Positions 44,328-55,238 of a DNA stretch of 64,000 nt are shown one piece after another. Positions within the stretch are counted from its first letter, which is position 1. Each line of letters starts with the position of its first letter. The notes beneath the pieces were generated by a model. It searched no databases. It was not told the DNA's origin and was given only the letters and a program-made list of their open reading frames with translations. Position numbers and translations under genes: made by a program. Origin of the DNA: Betaproteobacteria bacterium (lineage in GTDB: Bacteria > Pseudomonadota > Gammaproteobacteria > Burkholderiales > CAIKXV01); NCBI GenBank assembly GCA_021298815.1, contig JAJTHE010000060.1:1-64000 (forward strand). Direction: 5' to 3'.

Positions 44328-45026
44328 TCAGCGCCGTCCCGCGTCGTGTTCGCGCGCGAGCGCGGCAACCACCTCGTCGACCGCCCGTTCGATCTCGCCG
44401 CGCACCTGGTCGCGGATCCGGGTTTCCTGGTCGCTGCGCCAGGCCTCGAGTTCGTCCCGGAAGCCGCGCTCCACGTCCATCAGGGTGCGGTCGAGGTCGG
44501 CCATCGCCCGTTCGCACAGGCGGTCCTCGAGGGTCGGATCGAGCAGCGATTCGACCCGCTCGCGCAGTTCCTGCCGGGTGGTCGGATCGGGGGGCAGGCG
44601 CGGTGCCGCGGCCGACGGCAGGTCGGGACGCGGCGGCGTCGGCAAGGGTGGGGTGGCGGGCATCGGCGCAGCATCGATCCGGGCACCGGGCTCGTTCGTG
44701 CGCCCGCCTTCCGCATCCCGCGTCTCGCGCAGCTCGACCGATTCGGTCAGGGTCGGAACATGCCGCGCCGCCGGCAGTGCCGCGGGACTCGTCTCGGGTG
44801 AGGTCCAGGTCACCGGCTGGTCGAGCGTGGGGATCTCGGGGTGCACCAGCGTATGTTCGGCGGGTGAATCGAGACCACGCAGGCGGCCCAGCAGGACTTC
44901 GAGCTTGTTGAGCACCTCCTGCGAGGCACCTGCGGTGTCAGGGCCGCCGGCGGCGCCATCGATGCCGGGGACGATCCGGCCCTCGGGTGGAGCGCCGCCT
45001 GGCGGCATGGGGGGAGCCTCGCCCAT
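44328..45026 (-). CDS. Hypothetical Pro-rich protein with C-terminal charged helix
   Basis: This 232-residue protein sits between holC and valS. The N-terminal half is low complexity (Pro, Ala, Gly, Thr). The C-terminal third (about 155-232) is a charged, probably helical stretch ([18 protein letters not shown], then a run rich in Asp, Arg and Glu) that could be a coiled coil. No catalytic motif, signal peptide or membrane segment is visible. It overlies the usual place of a poorly conserved gene in Burkholderiales, perhaps DUF2486-like; I am not sure of this. The start at 45026 lies nine bases from the holC stop. Confidence 0.7.
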   Translation of the reverse strand: MGEAPPMPPGGAPPEGRIVPGIDGAAGGPDTAGASQEVLNKLEVLLGRLRGLDSPAEHTLVHPEIPTLDQPVTWTSPETSPAALPAARHVPTLTESVELRETRDAEGGRTNEPGARIDAAPMPATPPLPTPPRPDLPSAAAPRLPPDPTTRQELRERVESLLDPTLEDRLCERAMADLDRTLMDVERGFRDELEAWRSDQETRIRDQVRGEIERAVDEVVAALAREHDAGRR

Positions 45027-45034
45027 CGTCGTCG

Positions 45035-45511
45035 TCAGCCTCGCGCCGCCGTCCGGTCGGACGAACCGCCAGCGCGGCCGGCGGTGCCGGCCGGCCTTGC
45101 CAGGTCGTGCGAGGCCAGTGCGTAGCCGCGTTCGGAATAGAACTTCCAGCGCGCCCGCGCGCGCTGGCGGTCCTCCGGATCGAGCGAGACGACCTCGACC
45201 AGGCGCTCGAAGCGGCTGAACACCGCCGGGGTGGCATCGGTCAGGTTGAGCAGCACCTGGTCGTGCGGCAGCGGTTCGGTTGCATGGTCGACGATCACCG
45301 GCGTGCGCGCCGCGAGCGGATGCGCTGCCCGCACATGCGGCAGGAAGCTGAGCTGGGCGAACGTCCACATCAACCGGTCGACGCGCTCGGACTGCGCCTC
45401 GTCCGCGGTCAGCACGAACAGCCGCACGCCCCGCTCGATCGCCTTCGCGGCGATGGTGCATGCGATGCGCTCGCGTGCCTCGACGTTGATGTAGAAATCG
45501 ACCCGGGTCAT
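45035..45511 (-). CDS. holC: DNA polymerase III chi subunit
   Basis: This 158-residue clamp-loader accessory protein, HolC, links the replisome to SSB. It starts MTRVDFYINVEARERIACTI and continues with KAIERGVRLFVLTADEAQSERVD and LMWTFAQLSFLPH, all typical of HolC. The last 25 residues (after RWKFYSERGYAL) are a variable Gly/Arg/Thr-rich tail. It lies 43 bases after pepA, the order pepA-holC-valS being common in Gram-negative bacteria. Confidence 0.95.
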   Translation of the reverse strand: MTRVDFYINVEARERIACTIAAKAIERGVRLFVLTADEAQSERVDRLMWTFAQLSFLPHVRAAHPLAARTPVIVDHATEPLPHDQVLLNLTDATPAVFSRFERLVEVVSLDPEDRQRARARWKFYSERGYALASHDLARPAGTAGRAGGSSDRTAARG

Positions 45512-45554
45512 GGTGCCTGCCGTCGCCGTGCGCTGCCGAGGCCGCCGCGCGCGC

Positions 45555-47051
45555 TCAGCTGCGCGCCGAACGCGCGCGTGCCACCAGGAACTCGGTGAGC
45601 AGCGGCACCGGGCGCCCGGTCGCGCCCTTGTCCCGTCCGGATTTCCAGGCGGTCCCGGCGATGTCCAGGTGGGCCCATGCGAACTTGCGCGCGAAGCGGG
45701 CGAGGTAGCAGGCCGCGGTGACGCTGCCCGCCGGCCTGCCGCCGATGTTCGCGAAGTCGGCGAAGTTGCTCTTCAGCTGCTCCTGGTAGTCCTCCCACAG
45801 CGGCATCTGCCAGACACGGTCCCAGGCCGCGTCGCCGGCCTGCTGCACCTCGCGCGCCAGCGTCTCGTTGTTCGCGTACAGGCCGGAGGCGACATGGCCG
45901 AGCGCAATCACGCAGGCCCCGGTGAGCGTCGCGATGTCGATCACCAGCGCCGGCTGGTGGCGTTCGCACCAGGTCATCGCGTCGCACAGGACCAGCCGGC
46001 CCTCTGCGTCGGTGTTCAGGATCTCGACGGTCTGGCCGGACATTGTCGTCACGATGTCGCCCGGGCGGGTGGCGTTGCTGCCGGGCATGTTCTCGGCCGC
46101 GGCGACGATGCCGATCACGTTGATCGGCAGCTTGAGCATCGCGACGGCCTTCATCGTGCCCAGCACGCTGGCGCCCCCGGCCATGTCGAACTTCATCTCG
46201 TCCATCTCGGGGGCGGACTTCAGCGAGATGCCGCCGGTGTCGAACGTGATGCCCTTGCCGATCAGCACCACCGGTGCCGACTTGCGGTCGCCGCCCTGCC
46301 AGGCGAGCGAGATCAGCCGGGGCGGCTGGCGGCTGCCGCGGGCGACCGCCAGCAGTGCACCCATGCCCAGCCGCTGCATGTCCTTCTCGTCGAGGACCTC
46401 GAGCTTGAGCCTGTGCGATTTCGCAAGCGCCGTGGCCTGGGCCGCGAGGTAGCTCGGATGGCAGATGTTGGGCGGCAGGTTGGCGAGGTCCTTCGCGAAG
46501 TTCACGCCCTGGGCGGTGGCCACACCCTGGGCGAGCGCGGCCTCGGCGTCGACGTTGCTGCGCGCGTTCACCTTCAGCGAGATCGAGCGCAGCGCCGGCG
46601 CATTGCGCTCGGGCTGGCTCTTCATCTGGTCGAAGCGGTACAGGGCCTCCATCGCGACCACTACCGCCTGGGTGATCGCCCAGGCCTGGCTGCGGCCGGG
46701 CACCGGCACCTCGGTCAGGCAGAGCAGTGCGTCGCGGGCTCCGGTCTGGCGCAGTGCCGACACCGAGGCGCGGACCGCTTCGCGGTAGCCCTTTTCCCGG
46801 AATTCGCCCGCCGGACCCAGCCCGACCAGCAGGATGCGCTCGAACAGCTTGCCTTCGACCCGGGACACCAGCAGGGTGGTGCCCGCCTTGCCGTCGAAAT
46901 CGCCCTGCTTGACGATCGCGGAGAGCGCGCCGCGGGTCGCCTTGTCGATCGCCAGCGCGGAGGCGGAAAGCTCGCGTGCCTGGAACACGCCGACCACGGC
47001 GCACGCGCTCTTCAGCTTCTCGGGGCTGCCGGTCTTTATGCTAAATTCCAT
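45555..47051 (-). CDS. pepA: Leucyl aminopeptidase (M17)
   Basis: This 498-residue dimetal cytosolic aminopeptidase removes N-terminal residues, preferably Leu; in E. coli PepA also binds DNA. The catalytic domain shows VLIGKGITFDTGGISLK (metal ligands) and the M17 signature NTDAEGRLVLCDAM, followed by IDIATLTGACVIALG. The ATG at 47051 is used; an upstream in-frame start would add 27 residues that overlap the promoter. It diverges from lptF across 164 bases, as in many proteobacteria. Confidence 0.97.
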   Translation of the reverse strand: MEFSIKTGSPEKLKSACAVVGVFQARELSASALAIDKATRGALSAIVKQGDFDGKAGTTLLVSRVEGKLFERILLVGLGPAGEFREKGYREAVRASVSALRQTGARDALLCLTEVPVPGRSQAWAITQAVVVAMEALYRFDQMKSQPERNAPALRSISLKVNARSNVDAEAALAQGVATAQGVNFAKDLANLPPNICHPSYLAAQATALAKSHRLKLEVLDEKDMQRLGMGALLAVARGSRQPPRLISLAWQGGDRKSAPVVLIGKGITFDTGGISLKSAPEMDEMKFDMAGGASVLGTMKAVAMLKLPINVIGIVAAAENMPGSNATRPGDIVTTMSGQTVEILNTDAEGRLVLCDAMTWCERHQPALVIDIATLTGACVIALGHVASGLYANNETLAREVQQAGDAAWDRVWQMPLWEDYQEQLKSNFADFANIGGRPAGSVTAACYLARFARKFAWAHLDIAGTAWKSGRDKGATGRPVPLLTEFLVARARSARS

Positions 47052-47102
47052 CTGATGTCCCTCGCTCAGGTAACTGTACTGGCCGCAGCCATCCTGCGGC
47101 CC

Positions 47103-47132
47103 ATTATCGGCGTGCGGTCTCTCCCAAGTCAA
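47103..47132 (-). promoter_or_regulatory. Probable sigma-70 promoter of pepA
   Basis: On the minus strand TTGACT (47132-47127) and GATAAT (47108-47103) are 18 bases apart, about 50 bases before the pepA start. Both boxes match the consensus at five of six positions. Confidence 0.65.
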
Positions 47133-47215
47133 AACGATCGGGCTGTTGCCGCAAGTGCCGCGCGGGTCTCCCGCCCGTCCCCGCGGGCCTTCCGGCCGCC
47201 GTTGCTTCCTGCCCG

Positions 47216-48331
47216 GTGATCTTCTACCGCTCGCAGCTGCGCGAGTTCTTCCTCACCGCTTCGGCCGTGTGTGCCGTGCTGCTCGCGATCATGGTGACTA
47301 CCCAGTTCATCCGGTTGCTGGGGATGGCCGCCGGTGGCAAGTTCGCCGCGGACGGGGTCGCCGCGATCCTCGGCTTCACTGCGATCAACTACCTCCCGGT
47401 GGTGCTCTCGCTGACGTTGTTCATCACCGTGCTGAGCTGCCTCACGCGCATGCACCGCGACTCGGAGATGGTCGTATGGTCGGCGAGCGGCGTGTCGCCG
47501 GCCGCCTGGATCGGTCCGGTGCTCGCGTTCGCCCTGCCGCTGGCGCTGGTCATCGGCGGGCTCAGCCTGGGCCTGTCGCCGTGGTCGAACCAGAAGAGCG
47601 ACGAGTTCCGGCGCCAGCTCGAGGCGCGCGACGAATCGGCCAGCGTGTCCGCCGGTGTCTTCCGGGAGTCGCGCGGCGGCGACCGGGTCTACTTCGTCGA
47701 ATCGGTCTCGCGCGAGGAGAACACGGTCGGCAACGTGTTCGTGCATTCGGTGCAGAACCAGCGCGCGGGCAGCATGGTCGCGCGCCGCGGATTCCTCGAG
47801 ACGCGCGAGAACGGCGACCGCTTCCTCGTGCTCGAGCAGGGGCGCCGCTACGAGGGCGACCCCGGCTCCGCCGAGTTCCGCACCACCGTGTTCGAACGCT
47901 ACGCGATCCGGATCGAGACCGCGGAGTCGCGCGGCGGCAGCCGCCCGGTCAAGGGCATCCCCACCCTCGACCTGCTGGCGAACCCGACGCCGGCCAACAT
48001 CGCCGAGTTCACCTGGCGCTGCGGCCTGCCCATCATGGCGGTCATCCTCGCGCTGGCGGCGATCCCGCTGTCCTACGTGAATCCGCGCGTCGGCCGGTCG
48101 CTGAACTACGTGTTCGCGATCATGCTGTACATGCTCTACAGCAACCTGCTGTCCATCGTGCAGGCATGGATCGCGCAGGGCCGGCTCGCGCCCGCCGTCG
48201 GTTTCTGGGTGGTGCATGCCGTGATGCTGGCGCTTACGCTGGTGCTGTTCTCGCGCCGTGCCTTCGCGCTGTCCTGGCCAAGGCTGCGCTGGCCATGGCG
48301 CAGGCGTGCGGCGTCGGCTCCGGTGGCCTGA
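47216..48331 (+). CDS. lptF: LPS export permease LptF
   Basis: This 371-residue inner-membrane component of the LptB2FG transporter extracts lipopolysaccharide from the membrane for transport to the cell surface. There are three N-terminal helices (about 12-120), a periplasmic beta-jellyroll domain (about 130-265) and three C-terminal helices (about 270-355). The family start IFYRSQLREFF is clear. The GTG at 47216 is the likely start. LptG follows 12 bases later, and pepA diverges upstream, the usual arrangement. Confidence 0.96.
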   Translation: MIFYRSQLREFFLTASAVCAVLLAIMVTTQFIRLLGMAAGGKFAADGVAAILGFTAINYLPVVLSLTLFITVLSCLTRMHRDSEMVVWSASGVSPAAWIGPVLAFALPLALVIGGLSLGLSPWSNQKSDEFRRQLEARDESASVSAGVFRESRGGDRVYFVESVSREENTVGNVFVHSVQNQRAGSMVARRGFLETRENGDRFLVLEQGRRYEGDPGSAEFRTTVFERYAIRIETAESRGGSRPVKGIPTLDLLANPTPANIAEFTWRCGLPIMAVILALAAIPLSYVNPRVGRSLNYVFAIMLYMLYSNLLSIVQAWIAQGRLAPAVGFWVVHAVMLALTLVLFSRRAFALSWPRLRWPWRRRAASAPVA

Positions 48332-48343
48332 GGGACACGCCCC

Positions 48344-49414
48344 ATGGTCGTCATCAGCCGATACCTCCGGCGCGAGGTGTACACCACCACCGCGCTGGTG
48401 GTGGTGGCGCTGCTCGGGCTGTTCGCGCTGTTCGACCTGATCGGGGAACTGGACGAACTGGGCGAGGGCGCCTACCGGTTGCGCGAAATGTTCCTGTTCG
48501 TGGTGCTGAACCTGCCTGGCCACTTCTACGAGGCGCTGCCGGTGGCCGCGCTGATCGGCACCACGTTCGCGCTGACCCAGATGGCGCAGCAGTCCGAGTA
48601 CACGGTGATCCGTGCGTCCGGCGTGTCCGCGGTACGGATGGCGCTCGTGCTGGTGCGTGCGGGCATCACCATCGCGCTGGTCGGCGTGCTGGTCGGCGAG
48701 GCGCTGGCCCCGGTGTCGGAGCGCGCGGCGCAGGCGCTGCGCCTGCAGGCGAAGTCCGCGGTGGTCGCCCAGGAGTTCCGCTCCGGCCTCTGGGTGAAGG
48801 ACGGCAACAGCTTCATCAACGTGATGCAGGTGACACCCGAGCCCCGACTGATCGGGCTTCGCGTGTACGAGTTCGACGCTGCATGGCGCCTGGTGCGCGT
48901 CTGGTTCGCGCAGGAGGGCCGCTACCTCGGCGACAACCGCTGGCACATGGACCTGGTGAGCGAGACCCGTTTCGAGGGCGATCGCGCGATCGTCGAACGC
49001 GTCCCGACGCGCGAGTGGACCTCCGTGCTCACGCCCGGCCTGCTCACCGTGCTGCTGGTCAAGCCGAACGAGATGTCCGCCGTGAACCTCTGGCAGTACG
49101 TGCAGCACCTGCGCGGCAGCCGGCAGGCGGCCAGCCGCTACGAGATCGCGTTGTGGCGGAAGGCTGCCTATCCGCTGGGCATCGTGGTGATGCTGGTGCT
49201 GGCGCTGCCGTTCGCGCAGCAGGCCCGGCGGGCGAGCGCCGGGCCGCGGGTGTTCGCCGGCATCATGCTCGGGCTGGCGTTCTTCTTCCTGAACACGCTG
49301 GCTTCGCACGCCGGCTGGCTCTACGACTGGCCACCGCCGGTCGCCGCGCTGCTCGCGCCACTGGTCTTCCTGTCGGTCGCGATCGGGCTGGTCGCGTGGT
49401 TCGAACGCCGCTGA
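48344..49414 (+). CDS. lptG: LPS export permease LptG
   Basis: This 356-residue partner of LptF in the LPS transporter has the same layout: helices at about 12-110, a periplasmic domain at about 125-260 and helices at about 270-355. Markers include VVISRYLRREVY at the start, LGLFALFDLIGELDELGEG and AALIGTTFALTQMAQQSE. It is separated from lptF by 12 bases and converges on the RDD gene. Confidence 0.96.
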   Translation: MVVISRYLRREVYTTTALVVVALLGLFALFDLIGELDELGEGAYRLREMFLFVVLNLPGHFYEALPVAALIGTTFALTQMAQQSEYTVIRASGVSAVRMALVLVRAGITIALVGVLVGEALAPVSERAAQALRLQAKSAVVAQEFRSGLWVKDGNSFINVMQVTPEPRLIGLRVYEFDAAWRLVRVWFAQEGRYLGDNRWHMDLVSETRFEGDRAIVERVPTREWTSVLTPGLLTVLLVKPNEMSAVNLWQYVQHLRGSRQAASRYEIALWRKAAYPLGIVVMLVLALPFAQQARRASAGPRVFAGIMLGLAFFFLNTLASHAGWLYDWPPPVAALLAPLVFLSVAIGLVAWFERR

Positions 49415-49425
49415 GCGCTGCCGCC

Positions 49426-49863
49426 TCAGCCCTCGACGAGCACCAGGCGGGTACCGGCCAGGCGGTCGTGCAGGAACTGGCGGTCGCGATCCACCAGTGC
49501 CCATGCCAGGCCGGCCCCGACCGCGAGCACGCTCGGCCATGCCAGCAGGTACCGGCACAGGGCCCGCCCGCGACCGACCGGCGCGCCGTCCGCCGCGACC
49601 AGGCGCAGGCGCCAGGTGCGCATCGGCAGGGTCTGTCCGCCGCGCGTCCAGAACCAGCCGAAATACAGTCCGAGGACCGCCAGCACCCAGCCCCGGAACA
49701 GCCACAGCGGCCAGCCGGCCGATGCATCGCGTCCGGTCGCGAGGTAAAGGGGCAGCAGGAAGGCGAGGCCGGCGAGCAGCAGCAGGGCCACCACGATCAG
49801 GCTTTCGTACACCAGGCTGCTCAGGCGCCTGAGCAGCGTCGCCGAAGGGGCGTGGACCTGCAC
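49426..49863 (-). CDS. RDD-family membrane protein
   Basis: This protein of about 145 residues contains the RDD domain: an Arg in the first helix region (LLRRLSSLVYESLIVV), a central helix (LWLFRGWVLAVLGLYFGWFW) and the pair TLPMRTWRLRLVAADG and DRDRQFLHDRLAGTRLV. The function is not known for most members. The start is probably the GTG at 49863, just after the DUF3106 gene stop (49877), because further upstream sequence is Arg/Pro-rich and overlaps that gene. It is last in the sigma factor group. Confidence 0.82.
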   Translation of the reverse strand: MQVHAPSATLLRRLSSLVYESLIVVALLLLAGLAFLLPLYLATGRDASAGWPLWLFRGWVLAVLGLYFGWFWTRGGQTLPMRTWRLRLVAADGAPVGRGRALCRYLLAWPSVLAVGAGLAWALVDRDRQFLHDRLAGTRLVLVEG

Positions 49864-49876
49864 CTGCCGACCCCTG

Positions 49877-50449
49877 CTATTGCTGCGGAAGGGCGGTGGT
49901 CGCCTCGCCGCCGCCGTCGGCGCCGGCCGGCGCGGCAGGGGCCCACGGCTGCCGGGCTTCCTGCCAGCGGCGGGCAAGGTCCTGCCGCTGGTCGGCCGGG
50001 AGCTTGTTGAGCTGCTGGTAGTTCTTGCGCGCACGATCGCGTTCTTCGGCCGACAGCTGCGACCACTGCGACAGTCGCGACTTGACGCGTTCGCGCTGTT
50101 CGGAAGTCATCGTCGCCTGCCGCTGCGCGATGCCGATCAGCTTGCGTCGGGTCTGCACGGCCAGGCTGTCCCAGCTCTCCTCGAGTGGCGCGAGGAATTC
50201 CTTCTGCGCCTGGGGCAGTTGCGCCCAGGACGGTGCACGTGCCGCGGTCGCGCTCGCCGCATGCACGGTGCCTGCCGCGGCGGGCAGCAACGGGGCCCAG
50301 TGCGGCGCGGCGAACAGGGCCAGCGCGAGCAGCGCCGCGCAGCCGGGCCCGGAGCCGGATCGGCGGGTGCTTCGACGGGTTCCGGCGGTGCTGCCCCGGT
50401 GGCCCTCGGCGAAGGCTACTGCTGCGGTTCGACCGGGCGCTGCAGCCAT
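49877..50449 (-). CDS. DUF3106-domain protein
   Basis: This protein of up to 190 residues has a hydrophobic segment (about 38-60, ALLALALFAAPHWAPLLPAAAG) that may be a signal or anchor. The conserved DUF3106 part follows (about 73-165): PSWAQLPQAQKEFLAPLEESWDSL (split), then RRKLIGIAQRQATMT and ERERVKSRLSQW-like repeats. It would face the periplasm. It overlaps the end of the DUF3619 gene if the ATG at 50449 is right. The function is unknown; its place after an ECF sigma factor is conserved in Burkholderiales. Confidence 0.8.
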   Translation of the reverse strand: MAAAPGRTAAVAFAEGHRGSTAGTRRSTRRSGSGPGCAALLALALFAAPHWAPLLPAAAGTVHAASATAARAPSWAQLPQAQKEFLAPLEESWDSLAVQTRRKLIGIAQRQATMTSEQRERVKSRLSQWSQLSAEERDRARKNYQQLNKLPADQRQDLARRWQEARQPWAPAAPAGADGGGEATTALPQQ

Positions 50450-50817
50450 GTATCGAACCCGTTGTCGATGTAGGCCGTCACCGGCAGGTCATCCGCCAGG
50501 ATGGCGAGGTCGAGTGCGGCGGCCACATCGGCTTCGGCATCGCTGCCGAACTCGGTCAGCGTCACGCCGGAGATGGCCAGCGCGAGCATGCCCAGCGCAA
50601 GCCAGAGCCGCGGGCCTGCGAACCACTCGCGCAGGCCGCCGCCGGTGTAACCGCCGACCCCCGCCAGTGCCAGTGCGCGGACATGGCGCGGGCGCGCGGC
50701 CAGCCCGAGGGCCGCCTTGCGTGCCACCTGCAGCCGGGTCTGCACGTCCTCGTCGACACGCGCCAGCCCTTCATCGAGCAGCGCCGCGATCTGTCTGCCG
50801 AATTGCGCGTCGTTCAC
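50416..50817 (-). CDS. DUF3619-domain protein, possible anti-sigma partner
   Basis: This 133-residue protein has an N-terminal cytoplasmic helical part (about 1-55), one transmembrane helix (about 68-88, LWLALGMLALAISGVTL) and a short acidic periplasmic tail. That layout resembles small anti-sigma factors, and the gene overlaps the ECF sigma gene by GTGA. The GTG at 50817 is supported by an AAAGGAA site and the conserved start NDAQFGRQIAALLDEG. Anti-sigma activity is an inference. Confidence 0.82.
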   Translation of the reverse strand: MNDAQFGRQIAALLDEGLARVDEDVQTRLQVARKAALGLAARPRHVRALALAGVGGYTGGGLREWFAGPRLWLALGMLALAISGVTLTEFGSDAEADVAAALDLAILADDLPVTAYIDNGFDTWLQRPVEPQQ

Positions 50818-51383
50818 AGGGAAATTCCTTTGGCTTTCAGCAGCTCGGCAAGCGCATGCGTCGCCCGCGAGCAATGAGTCTTCACGCTGCCTTCCGAACA
50901 GCCCATGGCTTCAGCCGTTTCGGCGACATCCAGTTCCTCCCAGTAACGAAGCAGGAAGGCTTCGCGTTGACGCGCAGGCAGCTTGGAAAGCGCTTCTTCA
51001 ATCGTTTCAAGGGTTTGGATCCGCTGCAGCCGATCGGAGGGGTTGATGCCCTGGCCGTTCGGGTCGGCGGCGGCCTGCAGCGTCTCGAGCGGATCGACCT
51101 CGTCGTCGTCCTTGCCGACGGAAAACGACGAGAACAGCGTGGTCCACGTGTTGCGCACCTTGCTGCGCCGATACCAGTCGCGGATCGTGTTCTGGAGAAT
51201 CCGCTGGAACAGCATCGGCAGCTCTTCCACCGGACGATCAGCGTACTTCTCGGCGAGCTTCATCATGGAATCCTGAACGATGTCCAGCCCCGCCTCGGGA
51301 TCGCGTACCGCATAGGTCGCCTGCTTGAACGCCCGGCGCTCGACCTCGGACAGGAATTTCGACAGTTCGCTCTCGGAAGCCAG
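50814..51383 (-). CDS. ECF-type RNA polymerase sigma factor
   Basis: This is a roughly 189-residue sigma-70 family factor with region 2 (ERRAFKQATYAVRDPEAGLDIVQDSM, split) and region 4 (LPARQREAFLLRYWEELDVAETAEAMG, with helix-turn-helix and GSVKTHCSRATHALAEL). A linker of about 35 residues (SVGKDDDEVDPLETL and on) joins them. Homologues start MASxxELSxFL; here that position is a CTG codon at 51383 (LASESELSKFL). There is no ATG or GTG near it. In-frame TTG codons lie further upstream at 51464, 51473 and 51533, so the start is uncertain. It diverges from ilvB. Confidence 0.88.
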   Translation of the reverse strand: MASESELSKFLSEVERRAFKQATYAVRDPEAGLDIVQDSMMKLAEKYADRPVEELPMLFQRILQNTIRDWYRRSKVRNTWTTLFSSFSVGKDDDEVDPLETLQAAADPNGQGINPSDRLQRIQTLETIEEALSKLPARQREAFLLRYWEELDVAETAEAMGCSEGSVKTHCSRATHALAELLKAKGISL

Positions 51384-51751
51384 GATCGTTCTCGGACGCG
51401 GGGGAATCGTGGAGGAAGTCCGCCCGGCGCCGTTGCGGCGCGCCGCAGGTCCGGGGGCGGGCAATGGTACCAAAGCCCCTGCCCGGTCCCCTGCCGGCGC
51501 GCCGGCAGGCTGGACGCGGCGGGCCCGAGGCAAAGCAGCTTGACCCCATGTCCCCTTGCCGGTAGCCTCTCCGGTTCGTTTCGAATCGCGAAAAAGGGGC
51601 CCGGGCGCCCGGTTCGAGGAACCCTGTCATCCAGCCATGCAGCCATCCAGGCTTCCACGGTCGTCCTGCTCGGCAGGCAGTGGCAGCGGTGGCAGACACC
51701 AGGCCGTGCCCGCGGTCCCACACAAGTACCCAGGTACGTAAAGGTTATCCA
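51384..51751. other. Divergent intergenic region between the ECF sigma gene and ilvB
   Basis: These 368 bases should hold the promoters of both the sigma factor group and the ilvB operon. I see a GGGGCCCGGGCGCCC-type GC cluster near 51595-51612 but no clear -35/-10 pair and no convincing leader peptide. One frame near 51640-51680 has Val and Leu codons in a row but lacks a start codon. Confidence 0.4.
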
Positions 51752-53473
51752 ATGGACAGGATCGCTGCGAACGTGATGGAACTCACCGGGGCGGAAATCG
51801 TCATCCGGTGCCTGCAGGAAGAGCAGGTCGACTTCGTGTTCGGCTACCCGGGCGGGGCCGTGCTGTACATCTACGACGAGCTCTCCAAGCAGGACAAGGT
51901 GAAGCACATCCTGGTCCGGCACGAGCAGGCGGCGGTGCATGCGGCCGACGGCTACGCGCGTTCGACCACGCGGCCCGGCGTCGCGCTGGTGACCTCGGGC
52001 CCGGGCGTGACCAACGCGGTGACCGGCATCGCCACCGCGTACATGGATTCGATCCCGATGGTGATCATCACCGGCCAGGTGCCGACCCATGCGATCGGCC
52101 AGGATGCCTTCCAGGAAGTCGACACCGTCGGCATCACCCGGCCCTGCGTGAAGCACAACTTCCTGGTGAAGGACGTGCGCGAGATCGCCTCGACGATCCG
52201 CAAGGCCTTCCAGATCGCGACCACCGGCCGTCCCGGCCCGGTGCTGGTCGACATCCCCAAGGACATCACGGTCGAGAAGGCGGTGTTCAGCTACCCGCAG
52301 AACGTGCCGATGCGCTCGTACAGCCCGGTGACGCGCGGCCACTCGGGACAGATCAAGAAGGCCATGCAGCTGCTGCTGGAAGCCAAGCGGCCGATGATCT
52401 ACACCGGCGGCGGCGTGATCCTCGGCGAGGCCTCGGCCGACCTCGCGAAGCTGGTGCGCGCCCTCGGCTTCCCGTGCACCAACACGCTGATGGGCCTGGG
52501 CGGCTTCCCGGCCACCGACCGCCAGTTCGTCGGCATGCTCGGCATGCACGGCACCTACGAAGCGAACATGGCGATGCAGCACTGCGACGTCCTGCTCGCC
52601 GTCGGTGCCCGGTTCGACGATCGCGTCATCGGCAACCCGAAGCACTTCCACCAGGAAGACCGCCGGATCATCCACATCGACATCGATCCGTCGTCGATCT
52701 CCAAGCGGGTCAAGGTCGACGTGCCGATCGTCGGCAACGTGAAGGACGTCCTGGCCGACATGCTGGCGCAGTTCACCTCGTCGCAGGAGCGCCCGGATGC
52801 GGTCGCGCTGTCGGCATGGTGGAAGCAGATCGAGGAGTGGCGCGGCCGCGACTGCCTGAAGTACGACCGGGCCAGCGCGATCATCAAGCCGCAATCGGTG
52901 ATCGAGACGCTCTACAAGGTCACCGAGGGCAACGCCTTCGTCACCTCCGACGTCGGCCAGCACCAGATGTGGGCCGCGCAGTTCTACAAGTTCGACCAGC
53001 CGCGCCGCTGGATCAATTCCGGCGGCCTGGGCACCATGGGTTTCGGGCTGCCCTCGGCGATGGGCGTGCAGCTGGCGCACCGCGATGCGCAGGTCGCCTG
53101 CGTCACCGGCGAGGCGAGCATCCAGATGTGCATCCAGGAGCTTTCCACCTGCACCCAGTACCGGCTGCCGATCAAGGTGGTGATGCTGAACAACCGCTAC
53201 ATGGGCATGGTGCGGCAGTGGCAGGAGTTCTTCCACGGCAACCGGCATGCCGAGTCGTACATGGACGCGCTGCCCGACTTCGTGAAGCTCGCCGAATCGT
53301 ATGGCCACGTGGGCATGCGCATCGAGAAGCCGTCGGACGTCGAGGCCGCGATGCGCGAGGCGTTCTCGATGAAGGACCGGCTGGTGTTCATGGACTTCAT
53401 CACCGACCAGACCGAGAACGTGTTCCCGATGGTGCCCGGCGGCAAGGGGCTGTCGGAGATGATCCTGGTCTGA
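51752..53473 (+). CDS. ilvB: Acetolactate synthase, large catalytic subunit
   Basis: This 573-residue ThDP/FAD enzyme condenses two pyruvates to acetolactate, or pyruvate with 2-oxobutyrate, the first common step of Val, Leu and Ile synthesis. The pyrimidine domain includes FGYPGGAVLYIYDEL and the Glu in ILVRHEQAAVHAADGYAR. The middle domain carries FAD contacts, and the ThDP motif is GEASIQMCIQELSTC followed by NNRYMGMVRQWQE. The ATG at 51752 is preferred; an upstream in-frame start would add 24 unlike residues. The order ilvB-ilvH-ilvC follows. Confidence 0.97.
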   Translation: MDRIAANVMELTGAEIVIRCLQEEQVDFVFGYPGGAVLYIYDELSKQDKVKHILVRHEQAAVHAADGYARSTTRPGVALVTSGPGVTNAVTGIATAYMDSIPMVIITGQVPTHAIGQDAFQEVDTVGITRPCVKHNFLVKDVREIASTIRKAFQIATTGRPGPVLVDIPKDITVEKAVFSYPQNVPMRSYSPVTRGHSGQIKKAMQLLLEAKRPMIYTGGGVILGEASADLAKLVRALGFPCTNTLMGLGGFPATDRQFVGMLGMHGTYEANMAMQHCDVLLAVGARFDDRVIGNPKHFHQEDRRIIHIDIDPSSISKRVKVDVPIVGNVKDVLADMLAQFTSSQERPDAVALSAWWKQIEEWRGRDCLKYDRASAIIKPQSVIETLYKVTEGNAFVTSDVGQHQMWAAQFYKFDQPRRWINSGGLGTMGFGLPSAMGVQLAHRDAQVACVTGEASIQMCIQELSTCTQYRLPIKVVMLNNRYMGMVRQWQEFFHGNRHAESYMDALPDFVKLAESYGHVGMRIEKPSDVEAAMREAFSMKDRLVFMDFITDQTENVFPMVPGGKGLSEMILV

Positions 53474-53622
53474 CCCGCCGCGGGAGCGCCGCTTGCGGCC
53501 TTCCGCGCATCCGGCCGGTCCGGGGCGCCGGCGGCCCGCCGTGCGCTGCACGCGCCGGTGCCGCCGCCAGCCCGGTGCCGCCTCCCGCGTTCCCGAATCC
53601 ACACCGTACTGATCGATCCCCG

Positions 53623-55237
<1,615 letters not shown>

Positions 55238-55238
<1 letters not shown>

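Noticed and set aside
49877-50473. Plus-strand frames opposite the DUF3106 and DUF3619 genes
   Set aside because: They are low-complexity shadows without a ribosome site or family resemblance.
51556-51741. Short plus-strand frames before ilvB as a possible attenuator leader peptide
   Set aside because: The frame with a start codon lacks runs of Val, Leu or Ile; the frame with Val-Val-Leu-Leu has no start codon. No terminator hairpin with a U-tract was seen.
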